Assembly (NCBI GenBank): GCA_024509875.1
Contig: JAMPIV010006386.1
Location: 1-64,000, forward strand
Direction: 5' to 3'
Length of the DNA stretch: 64,000 bases
DNA from: Oreohelix idahoensis
Taxonomy: Eukaryota > Mollusca > Gastropoda > Stylommatophora > Oreohelicidae
In this document: in pieces, positions 1 to 10,975 of the stretch
Position numbering within the stretch: the first letter of the stretch is position 1
Layout: each line of letters begins with the position of its first letter
Program-made: the position numbers and the translations under genes
Notes under the pieces: model-generated
What the model saw: only the letters and a program-made list of their open reading frames with translations
Told to the model about the DNA's origin: nothing
Databases searched by the model: none

Positions 1-500
1 CGAGAAAAGTTTCCGCAAGTTAGCGATGCAAAGATAAAGGAAGGTATCTTTGGAGGACCTCAGATTAGGAAAGTTATTGCAGACAAACAATTCGAGAACT
101 TGTTACATGGTAGTGAACTTCGCGCATGGATGGCATTCAAATCGATCGTCCGAAACTCTTTCTGTGAAATCCCAAATCCTGTCGACTATTTTGCATATTG
201 TTAAGGCAGTGCATATATGCATAACAGAATTTATGGGCTGTAACTTGTCCCTCAAAATCCATTTTCACGATTCGCATCTTGACTTTTTCCCTGACAACCT
301 GTGGCGAAGTCAGCGATTAACATGGAGAACGAATTCCATCAAGATATCGCCGTAATGGAAGTCACGTTAATCATATGACAGAGATGTGACCATCGCTTGC
401 CGATTTATTGTTGGATGCTTCATCTCAGATGTACCACATGCTGTCCAATCACACCTACGAAATTCGACTGCCAAAGAAATTCAAGCCTACTAACGTTTAT
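1..500 (+). pseudogene. 3' part of CACTG-element protein, left-arm copy
   Basis: Homologous to the C-terminal third of the protein encoded on the minus strand at 55,903-57,567. Recognisable pieces in different frames include the words LRLGKLLQTNN, FAHGWHSN and LDFFPDNL. Several frameshifts break it, and the stretch with the DEHGERFHQDI motif seen at the right-arm copy is damaged here. The upstream two thirds would lie left of base 1. Downstream, about 540-690 is the degraded terminal inverted repeat. Not functional as it stands. Confidence 0.7.
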
Positions 501-689
501 ACTTTCTTGTACTAATGATGTTGCATACTGTATGCGTTGTTAAAAAACTTCAATGCGTATTTATAGAGATCCGACCTGATAGAGAAAAACGGATTTTCAG
601 ATTTTAAAAACAGCGCATTAAAATTGACCAGAACACTTAGAAATGTTAGAAAGAAAAGAAAAAGTTTTTTTTTGTATCAGATGTAATTT

Positions 690-1030
690 GTACGATACTT
701 TTTGTATAAGATGAAGTGTATATGACTCTGCACCATATAAAGGTGATATAACTTTCTGCACCATATTAGGGTGATATAACTTTCAGTAACTGATAAAGTG
801 TATATAACTTTCTGTACCAGATAAAGTGTACATAACATTCTGTACAAGAAAAAGTGTACATGACTTTCTGTACCAGAAAAAGTGTATACTTACCAAAATA
901 AATTAGAGAATAAAGTTACAATAAAGTTTTATATAACTTTCTGTATCAGATACATACTTTATACTTTCTCCTGCACCAGATAAAGTGTACATGACTTTCT
1001 GTACCAGATACAGTTTACATGACTTACTGA
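690..1030. repeat. ~28-bp AT-rich minisatellite, left copy
   Basis: About ten imperfect tandem units built around TACCAGATAAAGTGTACATG followed by ACTTTCTG. Unit length is about 27-30 bp with many variants. The mirror copy is at 55,370-55,705. The array abuts the end of the CACTG-type element, which appears to have inserted into it: a similar TCATGTACACTTT word lies just beyond the element's other end at about 57,869. Confidence 0.85.
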
Positions 1031-1147
1031 CATTAAAATTGTGATAATGGCTAAAACAACATATACATTTTTTTTAAATTTTAACATGCTTACAAATGAA
1101 TGAGTGAGAATTTTTTCACTCCTTAAGAAGCATGATGACACCAATAC

Positions 1148-1390
1148 TGCTGGCTCCCACACTGGAAGTTTGCACCAAAGCCTTTCATCGTGTGCTTTTT
1201 TTACAGTAGTGGTCTATTTAACAATTGATAAAAAAGTGTTGAGTTGCTATCACCATGCAAACCTCATCTTAACCGACTCTTGCAACATGCCAGGTGTTAT
1301 GCTATTCTTTCTTCTGTCTCATCAGAGACCCTCCGACAACCACACGGGATACATTTTTGCATGCTTAACCTACAGTTAAAATGAAGTGAG
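1148..1390 (+). repeat. Dispersed repeat, family R1 copy
   Basis: Contains the family signature 'GCACCAAAGC.TT.AT.TGCT' and a downstream 'TCATCAGAGA.CC'. Other copies are at about 6,240-6,330 plus 6,590-6,720, 9,160-9,470, 46,640-46,960, 49,240-49,343 plus 49,618-49,760, 50,340-50,480 and 54,640-54,870. No open frame is conserved between copies. This particular copy is missing from the right arm. Confidence 0.55.
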
Positions 1391-1492
1391 TCATAGATTT
1401 TTACACAACCTTATGATCATATAGCTGGGCCTGAGCTATTAAACTCTTGAACTCAAAATCTATACCACAAATACAAAATTGGTGCAACAGAT

Positions 1493-1700
1493 CTCTGCAC
1501 CTGCAGTACCAGCCCGATGACAGTCGAACACCTGCTGCAGTACTGCCCAACCTACAGAAATTAATGGAGTAGCATATGGCAACCATCCACTTCTGTCAAC
1601 GAAAAACTGTTTGGAGATGTCGGGAACCTTGAGTTGACTACTGCCTTCATTAGAGTCATAAATGTGGAGGTCTGAAGGCGAACGAGGAAGAAGAAGAACT
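1493..1700 (+). pseudogene. LINE 3' end: C-terminal zinc motif and (GAA)n tail
   Basis: In one frame the segment reads CTCSTSPMTVEHLLQYC, a Cys-X-Cys...His-X4-Cys motif equivalent to CTCGQAPQTAEHVLQDC at the end of the I-type LINE protein at 22,387-22,437. An in-frame stop follows the motif, then a conserved-looking tail to a stop at 1,675, then GGCGAACGAGGAAGAAGAAG. It is therefore the truncated 3' end of a relative of the I-type LINE. The right arm keeps only the last part (55,145-55,285, minus). Confidence 0.7.
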
Positions 1701-2329
1701 CAAAATGGCAGCTTGGCAATATAAAAAACTGTGCTTTCGATGACCAATGATGTCACCTGTCATAATTCTGAATACATGGTGTTTAACTTGAGAATCGGTG
1801 AGTTAGACGGGCTGATATTCTGAAAAGACAAAACAGAATATATATTTTAAAAAGTAGAACAGATTGCTAACAACTTTACAAAGTAGAATATTAATTACTA
1901 ACAATGGAAACACACTCTTCATAATTTTTGACAGAAAAGTGATACATTGGTCGCGTAGATTATCTTCTGCAGGTTTGTTAGTTCCCAGGGTCTTCTCAAT
2001 GAAGCAAAGAAAGAATATGACTACAACTCCTCATGTCATACATACGCGACTAATAAAATGTTCGTGCATGAGCTGGCAACACCATCAATAAAAGAAACTG
2101 CTATAAAAAAAACACCAACTGAAAGAGACACTGGAATCGTTGGTTTAGGCTTTCTGGCAAAGCAACAAGCTTCATTGGTGGGCTCCATGCTCCATTAATA
2201 AGCGAAAAGGAAAATATGATGAGGATAATGATATTATGTTCTCAGTGTAATTATATAATGGAAATTAAAATTATACATAAACAACAGAATGAAACAAAGC
2301 AAGAACAGCCGTTTTTTCTAAACACAGCG

Positions 2330-2814
2330 GGAAGTCCTCTCAGATACAGCACAAGCACAAAATTAGATTAATCAGAGATGTGATGCTTTCTAGTTCTTCT
2401 CTATGGTACAGAAATGTGAAGAGTAACAGAGAAGAAATGTCTGAAATGTCCCTTTTCACACAACATGCCTAAGAAAAAGTTCGCCGAATCTTTGGCCGAA
2501 TACCATCACCAACCAAATCTGCTACTCAGAGCAACAAGAGGACAGCACCACCATCTAAGCTAAGACGCTGGGTTGCGGCTGGCATGTCCACAGAAAGAAA
2601 AGCCCCCGATGCCATCACAAAAAACACAATGCTATGGGACCCCTGAAGGAAAACGAAAGAGAGGCTGACCAAAACAACTTGGGGGAGTCTGTGGAGGGCT
2701 GAGATGCAAAAAATGAACCAAGTTGGGGGCACTGTACGAAGGATGGCCACGCAGACCGACGCAAAGGGGAATCAATTTTGTTGCTTGCTCTACATGCACG
2801 CCAGTAATGAGTAA
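2330..2814 (+). pseudogene. LINE-B 3' end fragment, left copy
   Basis: A decayed copy of the C-terminal RT region of the second LINE family (see 25,311-27,297). Recognisable pieces are the counterparts of LLYGAECWRVTEK, LRKI.RIFWP and GHVLRR, followed by a segment matching TPEGKRKRG. Many substitutions and indels break the frame. The mirror copy at 54,034-54,590 is better preserved and keeps the family's natural C-terminus. Confidence 0.75.
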
Positions 2815-3359
2815 AGTTCATAACATGTATATTGATATTACTACAGTTTCGGACATGTTGTTTATTTGTTTTATGCTGCAGTGGGGCCTCCCTTGAGTTA
2901 CAGGGAAGTGATGGTCATGACTCTTTGGTGGCCAAATTGCAGGACGCCAAAGTTGCTGTCTGGTAAGAGCCTCAGCCTTCCTTTTGAATAAGATGATGTC
3001 AGCTAGTTGTGGTCTTCTCAAGGCTGTTGGGTATAATAAATATGTAATTGAATCGTCCAACCTGGCCTTTGGAATATCATTTATGTTGAAATTTACGGCT
3101 TTGGGTGGGGACTGAAAAGGTCATACCCCTATCGGCACTTGATCTGAAGCAGTGTCCGACTCATTGTTTAAATAATCAAATATATCTAAAGAACTACTAG
3201 CCCAAAGAAGATGAACTGTAACATATACCTTCTCCACTGTGTAACTGAAAAAAAAAATTAAAATCTGCATAGCAAATGCTATGAGGGAGATATGATTACT
3301 GAAAACAATAACCACAACTTCCATGCTCATGAATATCATTCTGCAAAACTTTCTGGTAT

Positions 3360-3610
3360 GACAGTATGGAGGTGAATAACAGAAACACTTACATCTATGA
3401 TGAGAATAACAGAAACACTTACATCTCTGATGAGAATAATAGAAAAGCTTACATCTCTGATGAGAATAACAGAAACACTTACACATCTCTGATGAGAATA
3501 ATAGAAAAGCTTACATCTCTGATGAGAATAACAGAAACACTTACACATCTCTGATGAGAATAACATAAACACTTATCTCTGAGGTAAATAACAGAAACAC
3601 TTACATCTCT
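3360..3610. repeat. Splice-donor-bearing minisatellite, left copy
   Basis: About eight tandem units of roughly 30 bp (AGAAACACTTACATCTCTGA plus TGAGAATAAC). Read on the minus strand each unit contains AGATGTAAGTG, a strong 5' splice-site match. The array starts at the 3' edge of exon 3 of the SMIM29-like gene. Mirror at 53,115-53,360. Apparent proteins of repeated SVSVIL or CFCYSHQRC come only from the repeat. Confidence 0.85.
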
Positions 3611-3783
3611 GAGGTGCACATCTTGACTAAGTAAGTCTGTTTCCAGGTCCTGACCACTATCAGAGTTTTCAAAATTATAAAGTGGCATTAAGTGATGCCG
3701 CAGCTTGTCCAGTCTGTGCACAGAAAAGAAAACTATTAATATAATCCCAAAATAAAATGTTTTAAAGCCATTAATTAACATAT

Positions 3784-3812
3784 GGGGAGGGGGGGGGAGG
3801 GGGGGGGGGGGC
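3784..3812. repeat. Poly-G tract
   Basis: Nearly uninterrupted G run next to a SINE insertion. The mirror is a C run at about 52,921-52,938, so the run length differs between arms. Homopolymer length here is unreliable. Confidence 0.8.
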
Positions 3813-4225
3813 AGAGTGGCTAAGATGTATGGCACCCACCCCTAATTCTAAAGGTACTGGGTTCGCTCCAAGTACAAGGAATATAACTGATGGAATTATT
3901 TTTATCAGAACCAGTGGTTCCTAATAATGTCATACTCCCGCCTGATCTCATGGGTAGTGAGATCAAATCCCTAGCCTTCTCAGATAAGGACGAAAATGTA
4001 GGAGGTCCCATGTGCAAATTGAGCACGATAAAAAATCCCTCTTCAGTTGGAAATTGTAAAGAGTAGGCCATATGGCCACTGCGTTGCAAAATTTAAAAAT
4101 TAGGAAACCTACCCACCACAACGGAGTGCGTGCCCTGTGCTGAGATCCTCCTTGTGTGATCTAAGGGAGGAAAACAAAGCACTGATGGGGCCACAGTATG
4201 GAGAAGACCAGAGCTCTTTAATTTA
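3811..4225 (+). mobile_element. tRNA-derived SINE family 2, left copy
   Basis: Starts with a tRNA-like head: GTGGCTAAGATGTATGGC resembles an A box and GGTACTGGGTTCGCTCC contains a B box. A body of about 250 bp follows, then a tail block containing TGTGTGATCTAAGGGAGGA and a poly-A run. Three copies share this order: here, the mirror at 52,500-52,925 (minus), and an independent copy at 59,886-60,345 (plus), which defines the unit. Inserted in the intron upstream of exon 3 of the SMIM29-like gene. Confidence 0.7.
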
Positions 4226-4980
4226 AAAAAAAAAAACTACCAGTATTTTACCTAACACTGCTCAGTGTAATTCCTGGGGGGTGTATGAGGGGACAAAAGG
4301 AGAATAGGCCTATTGCTACTGTAACGAGTTGTAAACACAATGCCTTGTCATGAGAGAAAGAAGAAGAAGATTGCCAGCCAATCAGAAGCCGCGAGCTCGC
4401 TTGTAGACGAACTGGTTTTTATAATGGCGTTCTGCAGAGGAAATGAAAGTGTGCTAGTATAAAGATGGATTCATCTGTCATACAAGTGAATGCAGTGACA
4501 GAAAGTGATGACAGTTATTTCATTTTTTGGAGGATAAGACCAGCTTTATTCAATTCAAAGGAATAGTTGCTGTGTACAGTACTTTTGGAGAAATTGTAAG
4601 TAAAGGCGCCAGCACGTTGAAAACTGTTGTGTCGATTGTCTTTTAAAATTTTGTATAAATTGAAGTCAGAACCAATTTCGGAAAACTTTGTATAACAGGA
4701 AAGCAGAGTTATGGAAAGTGAAAGGAAATGTAGATAAAAGTCATGGATAACAGGGTTGAGAAGCATGAAGAAGAATTCTGGACCCAGATAACACAAACTC
4801 GCTCATGTCTGAACCAAATACGAAGTCTGATAACTGTGACACCGCATTACTCTCTAGTACGCCCGCCCACCCCAAATAAAAGGGCAAGCAGCGGAAATTT
4901 CAAACTTCACACACACAGTAGAAGTCAGATATACGGACGGAGGAAGACGCTTGTGAAGGCTTGGCACTCGAGAGTGTAAA
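4226..4980. other. Intronic unique sequence with CCAAT/TATA-like block
   Basis: No gene recognised. A G+C-rich block around 4,375-4,470 contains GCCAATCAGAAGCC, TTTTTATAATGGCG and AGTATAAAGATGG on the plus strand and is partly kept in the mirror (52,250-52,350). It could be a promoter or an old LTR/repeat fragment. The short frames nearby (for example from 4,466) are not kept between the arms, which argues against a coding gene. Confidence 0.25.
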
Positions 4981-6060
4981 AGGCGACGGTAAAATCATCA
5001 TCATGTATAAAAATGTATTATATTTATTCATGTATTATATTAGAATGATTTATGCAGTTAGACACCTGTCTTGTCTTGCTATTCTATTCAGAACTGATCC
5101 ATGTATCATTCATATACATGCAAACATCTGAACACTATCATTCATGGACACATAGGCTTGTGGGCCCTATAACCAAAGGCTAGCCACTTGTCCCATATTG
5201 TCCCCAGGTTGGTCTGTGTCATACATCAGTGGTCTAGAATCCTAGGATGATAGTTGCCTTCCTGAACAACACAGATATTGTCATCTAGAATTCAGCCCTG
5301 GGCCCCATCAGTGCTTGGTGGTCCAGTGCCAGACCTTCAACTGATACTGCTGTGTATACTCATAGAGGACAGTCACAGAACTTTAATATAAGTATTCTAT
5401 GTGACCAAATTCCTGCAACCATTGTGAGAAGTCAAAAGAATCAAAGCTTATTAACTTTGTGTAGGGATGAGAAAACAGTTCTGAACCATTAGACAAGATA
5501 TACTTAAGTGATAAAGGAACATTTGGAGGAACATTTTATGCTATTCAAAAGATTCCAGAAAGGACTTCTTATTTAGTTATTTAGTGTAATTCAAGTATAA
5601 AGCAATTTTGTAATTAATTTTTATTCATTCAAACTTCATAATTTTTCATCATTCACTTTTGCACAAGGAAAAAAGATAGATGTACATAATAAATTGATTC
5701 ACTAATTGTAATCAGCTGACTAATTAATTTTATATTGTTTAATTGAGTTTATGTAGTTTTTTTTTAATTGAACAGTTGTACAGTGGTGATATTAAACGCG
5801 GTCTCGCTCTCGTCAAATGTTGAGATACTCGCGCGCATTAGTGTTTTGGTTTTTACATTTCTTCCTAGTTGTACCCATTTTTTATAACTTCGCTAAAGCA
5901 ACAACATCAATCATAGGAAACTCTACAACAGGGAGACAAATCTAATCATCAGATAAGAAGGTCCCTCTGTGTCAGACAGGTAGTATTTTGGTATTTTGGT
6001 CCTTTTACATTCCAAAGGGAGACAGGCAGCCTGACTTGAGTCATGACTCTCTCCTGTTAA
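4981..6060. other. Non-coding intronic stretch
   Basis: AT-rich single-copy-looking sequence with no coding signal. It aligns with right-arm 49,980-51,525 with scattered substitutions, a 10-bp indel near 5,270, and a large arm difference at 5,760-5,890: here about 130 bp, in the right arm about 700 bp of different sequence. No gene seen. Confidence 0.6.
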
Positions 6061-6309
6061 TTCCCCCCCCCCCCCCCTCCCCTTCCCGGGCATGCTCATA
6101 CCCCATGGGTTGCAATGCATTTTCTTACACTTTCATTATACTGGTTGTCGATATGAATATTGTTCACATTCCGGGAAAGTTTCTTATGGGCTCTTCTGAT
6201 GAGACAAGGAGAAAATATAGTACTACTGATAGTCCTCGTGCTATTATAAGACGAGGCCATTAAAAATGAGGTTGTACAGGAGGCAAGCAACCTCATCATG
6301 TCAAATAAG

Positions 6310-6588
6310 TAGGGGGATCCATTACACACCCACTGAGCATACTTGGAAATATGGTGTTAGGGCACATATTTTCTTGACCATCAACACACTAATAGGGTTG
6401 ATGTGGTCAGCATCAACGCTGGCCGCCTTAACTTTCCCAGAGTTGCTCTGTACTTAGTTTCTGAGGCTGGATGCCCTCGAGACAGCCGTTGTGCGGTCCT
6501 AAAAAATCCCACCTCAACTGGAAATCGAACCATGGACCACCGGGCTAGGAAGCCATGCACTAACCACTGTGCTAACCACGGCTTCCAT
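6310..6588 (-). mobile_element. tRNA-derived SINE family 1, left copy
   Basis: Reverse complement of the SINE at 49,344-49,617, inserted at the same site. The head (read on the minus strand) has A-box-like TAGCACAGTGGTTAGTGCA and B-box-like GGTTCGATTTCC. Flanks TGTCAAATAA and TGTATAATTA are the decayed target duplication. Inserted inside a copy of dispersed repeat R1 (6,240-6,309 and 6,589-6,720). Confidence 0.75.
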
Positions 6589-6715
6589 GTATAATTAAAA
6601 CTGTTACAGAAACAACAACCACTACAAGAGCACAGAATGCTTTGTGCAGCCTTACCCTGCAAGAAGGACCAGCTTTAAATGGTGATCCTAATGCTCCATA
6701 AGGAGCAAAAAGGGA

Positions 6716-6915
6716 AATGATGATGATTGTGACACTGATTGATGATGATTGTGATGATGATGATAGTGATGATGATGATGATACAAGTGATGATTATGAT
6801 AGTGATGATGATGATGTAAATGACAAGTTTGGTGATGATGGATGACTAGTAATGATGATGATAGTGATGATGATAGATGATAGTGATGATGATGACAGTG
6901 ACCTTGATGATGACA
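6716..6915. repeat. (GAT)n microsatellite, left copy
   Basis: Imperfect trinucleotide repeat of GAT/GATA units over about 200 bp. Mirror is an ATC array at 49,033-49,225. Poly-Met, poly-Ile or poly-Ser frames across it are repeat artefacts. Confidence 0.9.
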
Positions 6916-7185
6916 CAGATATACAGTGCAGATGTTTGGTAATCCAAATAATCAAATAGTTGGTCCAATATATGGGCAACAAATGCCTGTACTGCGGAGG
7001 TAGGCAACCTATGAGCCTGTGGAGATCTACTTTAGAAACACCAAACTGTCTAAAAGAGATGTATTGTCTGATTAAAAAATGTTTGTTTTCAGAGAACTTG
7101 GACTTTAGAATAAGTGCAGCCTATGTATAACTTTAATCACTAATCACTGCTGAATGATTTGCTTCCTGCTATTTCATCAACAGAG

Positions 7186-7560
7186 TGGCAGAAGATGCAA
7201 ACTAAATTATATTATAAGTGGCTCTGCGCAGGACATGACAATTCCTTGGGAGAGCCCAGAATCAGAGCACAGTATTTTAGCTCTGCATAACTGATGGTGG
7301 AGAATGCACAGTATGCCACGCGCTTTTTACTCCTAGCATGGGACCAGAAGTGACGATCCTTTAAATGCAAGCCAAGCTGGAGAAACTGGAGTTCATGATT
7401 TCAACTCAGCATGCTTCGTAACAGCAGAAAAGCCACAGGAAAAGCCTAGAGCTACAGTGTAGATAGTACCAAGGAGTCTTCAACTTGGTATTGGTTGCAC
7501 AAGAGCGAGAGTCTCAGCAGCCCTAATTCAATAGCAACAACAACAATACTAAATGTTCAC
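7186..7560 (-). repeat. Dispersed repeat, family R2, left copy
   Basis: Shares a body with 48,425-48,790 (mirror) and with an independent copy at 58,628-59,165 outside the palindrome. Signature words on its sense strand are AGTACCAAGTTGAAGACTCC and GCTCCAGTTTCTCCAGCTTG. The third copy contains an internal duplication of about 115 bp. No conserved reading frame, so probably a non-autonomous repeat. Confidence 0.6.
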
Positions 7561-8189
7561 TTCACTTAAAGTAAAGACAGCATTCCTATCTTATGCAGTT
7601 CAAGAATAAAATGAATTTTTATAGGCTAGCTTGCGGGTTTTCACTGAGAACGCAGAAACAAATCTTTAATCTTTTGGATATCACCTTATTAAGGCAGGAG
7701 AGGGCTAGTCCGATATCTTCCCAAGTCTTAATCGTTTCTTTCGTCTTTTGCCCCTCCATCAAACTAGAGATCTATCAGCTCAGTCCTTTGTGATCTACTC
7801 ATGGATTGCTCAGCTCATCCTTTGTGATCTACTCATGGATTGCTATAGATCAGTATCCTGGCACTCTGCTCTATTGTGTAACACAAATAATAGAAAACCT
7901 GCAGAGCAAAAATTCCAGTTCATATAAAGAAGGTTATGTCTTTATTTTGCATTCAAGAAACAAAATCACCTCTTCGTCTGCTACGTCTGAGGGGGTTTTA
8001 AAAACCCCCACACAATCTGAAAAAAAGGAAAAAAAAAATCTAGATACCTGTCAAGTTTGAAAATAGAATCCTTAAATAAACTAACAGACTTTTTTTTTTG
8101 ACATGAGATATAAACTGAAAGTTGTATCTTGGATACATGGTGCTATTTTTTTTATTACTTTTTTCTTTTCTCACTTTTCGTTTTCTTAA

Positions 8190-8335
8190 CTCTTTACTAT
8201 AACCTTAGCTAGAAACCGCGTTTTACGCGCAAGTTTAGCTATCGTTACCGTACGCGCGCCAGTTGGAAACTGGCGAGCCCGTAAAATTGGTACTAGACCC
8301 CGCGCCACCCTCGGGACTTGCCGGCTAGTAAGGAG
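8190..8335. mobile_element. Short MITE with TTAA target, left copy
   Basis: Degraded mirror of the 138-bp element at 47,693-47,830. The left end follows TTAA (8,186-8,189) and begins CTCTTTACTAT. The other end is CTAGTAAGGAG followed by TTAC instead of TTAA. Internal G+C-rich inverted repeats (CGCCAGTT / AACTGGCG) are retained. Confidence 0.55.
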
Positions 8336-8339
8336 TTAC

Positions 8340-9055
8340 GGAATATTGGAACCATCACCTGTTTCTGGTCACCTTCGCAAGGAAGCCTACATCAAAGTAT
8401 ATATGTGCTCACAAACAGCAATTTTTTATTACATAATGAGGTTTGCTAGCTGCATGATACAATGATCATAATAGCTGGCCTCTTACATCTGCCAGAACGA
8501 AGTAGAGTACTTTTTTTATTCTTTTTGTGTTGTGTGTAAATCTTCAGAGACCTGCATGGAGCCCTATACTTCCTATACCAATGTATGTTTTCCCTTTGTT
8601 TTCCATAAAACGAATGTGTGCTTTGCAATCTAAGAATCTTATGTTTGCACTTTAGAAAACATCTAAATGATGAAATCAAAATTAGTATAAATGCCATATT
8701 ATATAGTCAAAGTTTGATTCCTGTTTGCCTCTCAGGACCTGGAAAAAAAAAATTCACTCACTGCACACTCAGTCAAGTCAAAAGAAGTCAGCTAAAGTAA
8801 GTATGTGTAATGGCATGTGTAATGGAACTGTCAACTTCATTATGTTCAAAGCAAAAAACTGCTTGGAAAAACCAATGGATGGGGTTATGTAAAAAAATAA
8901 AAAAAAAAAAGGTGACTCGTCTTACCGAGGGAACAGAAAAGACAAAGAAAACAGCCAATGTTTGCAGCTACATTGCCTTCGTCAGGGAAAGGAAAGCAAA
9001 ATTGGAGGGCTTAGATATGTCACAATCAGACTCTAATTAAATATCATAAATAAAT
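8340..9055. other. Non-coding intronic stretch
   Basis: Between exon 1 and the microexon of the left SMIM29-like copy (minus strand). AT-rich, aligned to 47,060-47,690 with several per cent differences. No gene, RNA or element recognised. Short frames do not survive in the other arm. Confidence 0.55.
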
Positions 9056-9159
9056 ACATGGGTAATTCCCCTAAAGGCAGCTAAGACCTAGCAAGCCTGC
9101 CGCAAAGAAAGACGCCACTAGGCTATGATGGCCTATGTCTGACTTTGACGGTCGGCGGC

Positions 9160-9470
9160 TAAGGATCAAAGAAGATGAGGCCTGCCGTAAAGAGCGAGTG
9201 AGTCACCCCTAAAAACAACCATGTAAAACCAACCACTGCAAAGAGCATAAAGAATGTAACTTTGCATAGGATTACTACACAGGAGGGAAAAAACTGCGGT
9301 GGTATTCCCCAGTTCCTTATGATGTAAGTGGTGAGTATTCTGACATGAGGTTATGCATGGGGCTGGCAATTTCATCTTGAAAAATAAATTGCTATTGAAA
9401 CCACCATTGCTATGGTGCAGGCTTTCTGCAGCAGTGACCCCATTCTCCATAATGAGCAATGAAGGAGAAT
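9160..9470 (-). repeat. Dispersed repeat, family R1 copy
   Basis: On the minus strand it carries the R1 words AAAGCCTGCACCATAGCAATGG, shortened here to match elsewhere, then the GCCAGCCCCATGCATAACCT region and a short G+C-rich end (GCCGCCGACCGTCAAAG). Mirror at 46,640-46,960. No conserved reading frame. Confidence 0.5.
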
Positions 9471-9539
9471 AAAATGAAGAAGACAGGTACTGAATGCAAA
9501 TCCCTATTATCTGGAACCACTAATTCAAGAAGATAAACT

Positions 9540-9839
9540 GTTCCAGATTTTCTGCATGGTGGTTAAAATGTAATGTTACGGCTTGCATCAGGATCAGCGA
9601 ACCTGAGCTGGTTAAGACCCTACTCCACCTCCATGTGGTGGTCCTGGAAACAGATTGCATCACTGCAGTCTGGCTGAGCGAGTAGGGATTGCAGTGGGAA
9701 GGCAAACCCGGTCTTAAAAAATGCCGTGCAGAAGTCGGATGTGTCAACCGAAAGGTGCAGATATCACAGCTTAGGCGTAAAAAGACACAACGCAACCACC
9801 GTCCTTTTCAGGACGAACAAGGAAGAAGAAGAAAAAAAA
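9540..9839 (+). repeat. (GAA)n-tailed retroposon-like repeat, left copy
   Basis: About 300 bp ending in CAGGACGAACAAGGAAGAAG and a short poly-A. The ending resembles that of the I-type LINE (GCGAACGAAAGAAGAAGAAG at 22,580-22,600) and the LINE fragment at 1,675-1,700. It could therefore be a SINE or LINE 3' end mobilised by the same machinery. No clear A/B box and no domain recognised. Mirror at 46,275-46,560 (minus). Confidence 0.5.
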
Positions 9840-9909
9840 AATGTATGTACATCTAACTTAACCAGGCATAACACAAAAGTTTAAGATAATGCATACAGAA
9901 TTACTAGAC

Positions 9910-10190
9910 CAGGGGTCCTCAACCTTTTCTGCACCGCAGGCACATTTTACATTTATGAAGATGGAGGCGAGCACCAACCAAATATCGTGAGTCAATTATA
10001 GAAAAAGGTTTAGTTTTACAATTTAAAAAATACAAAATATTTATATTCGGCTGAGTAACACATTTAATGATATCATAAATATTCAGGATTAAAAACAAAA
10101 ACAGTTGATTTCCAAACCATTTGAGCCAAAAATATAAGTAGTGTGATCTTTGGCACTACATGTCACTGCCCAACCTTTCATAATAAGGAG
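9910..10190. mobile_element. Possible one-ended hAT-like remnant, left copy
   Basis: Begins CAGGGGTCCTCAACCTTTT, a terminus type common in animal hAT-superfamily elements, then 280 bp of AT-rich sequence. No matching opposite terminus was found, so this is probably a truncated copy. Mirror ends at 46,204. Confidence 0.3.
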
Positions 10191-10299
10191 TGTATGATGA
10201 TGTTCTTGCTGAATTCTAATTTAATGCTTAGATTGTCAGGGTAGCAGGTTTTGAATTTATCATAACTTCCAGTGTCTATCTGCAAATTTTTTGTAATTT

Positions 10300-10532
10300 T
10301 ATTGAGACCTGTGGGAGAAGATTGGCTACCACGACAAGTATGGGAAACTAACAGCCAGGGATCCAGACCTCCAGGACAACCCAGAGTCCACTGGGAGGAC
10401 AACATTAGACAGTCTCTGAAGGACCAAGGACTACACTGGAACCAGGTCAGGAGGAAGACAACCAATAGGACAGTATGGCACTCTCTCTGGCAAACCTCTA
10501 CACCCCAGGGTAGAAGAGGAACGACTAAATAA
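10300..10532 (+). pseudogene. LINE C-terminal fragment, left copy
   Basis: One frame reads SRPPGQPRVHWEDNIRQSL, then WNQVRRKT, then VWHSLWQTSTPQGRRGTTK. The order G.PR..W.DNI..DL, then a Trp-centred segment, is the usual C-terminal end of animal LINE polymerase proteins. The mirror copy (45,581-45,815, minus) is less decayed (RPPGRPRVRWEDNIRQSL). Only this tail is present. Confidence 0.65.
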
Positions 10533-10599
10533 GTAAGTTATTGAGACTACTACTAACCTCCAATACTAAAAAAGTTTAGTAGAGCATAACCTACCGTTT

Positions 10600-10885
10600 C
10601 TGACGATGCAAGCAAAATTGTACATTTATTCTTTCATCCGCAAAATTTTCCACAGGCAAACAAATAAGCCTTGGCGGGCACTGTGTTGAGTACCCCGGTA
10701 CTAGACTTTCATCAATGGATGCTTGTGTAAAATAGAATAATTGAAATGGTATGACAAGATCACGAATGTGGAACTCATAGCCAGAATTAGACAAGTGCCT
10801 CTGGAGCAAGATGTGAGAAGAAGACACTAGCTTTAGCTAGGACATAGACTGAGAAAACCTGTTGATATCTTTGCGCACCCTATAT
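10600..10885 (+). pseudogene. LINE 3' fragment (KWYDKITN type), left copy
   Basis: The plus strand near 10,740-10,875 reads KWYDKITNVELIARIRQVP, then LGHRLRKPVDI. This resembles the post-RT region of RTE/CR1-like LINEs, where the segment before W.GH.LR.P is conserved. A second, longer member lies at 57,950-58,480 (minus). Mirror at 45,240-45,430. No intact domain. Confidence 0.5.
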
Positions 10886-10949
10886 ACCCCAATTATAACC
10901 AACTTTCAGGTTGAACAGGGTATAACAGCAACATAGAAGACAAAAGAAC

Positions 10950-10975
10950 GAACGAACGAAGAACGAACGATATCT
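10950..10975. repeat. (GAAC)n short tandem repeat
   Basis: GAACGAACGAAGAACGAACG-type run. Mirror at about 45,145-45,172. Confidence 0.7.

Noticed and set aside
3121..3572. Minus-strand frames with CFCYSHQRC or SVSVIL repeats
   Set aside because: Produced by the ~30-bp minisatellite next to exon 3, although the lower end overlaps the true last exon of the SMIM29-like gene in another frame.
4375..4575. New gene starting at the CCAAT/TATA-like block
   Set aside because: The short frame after 4,466 is disrupted in the other arm and no exon structure follows.
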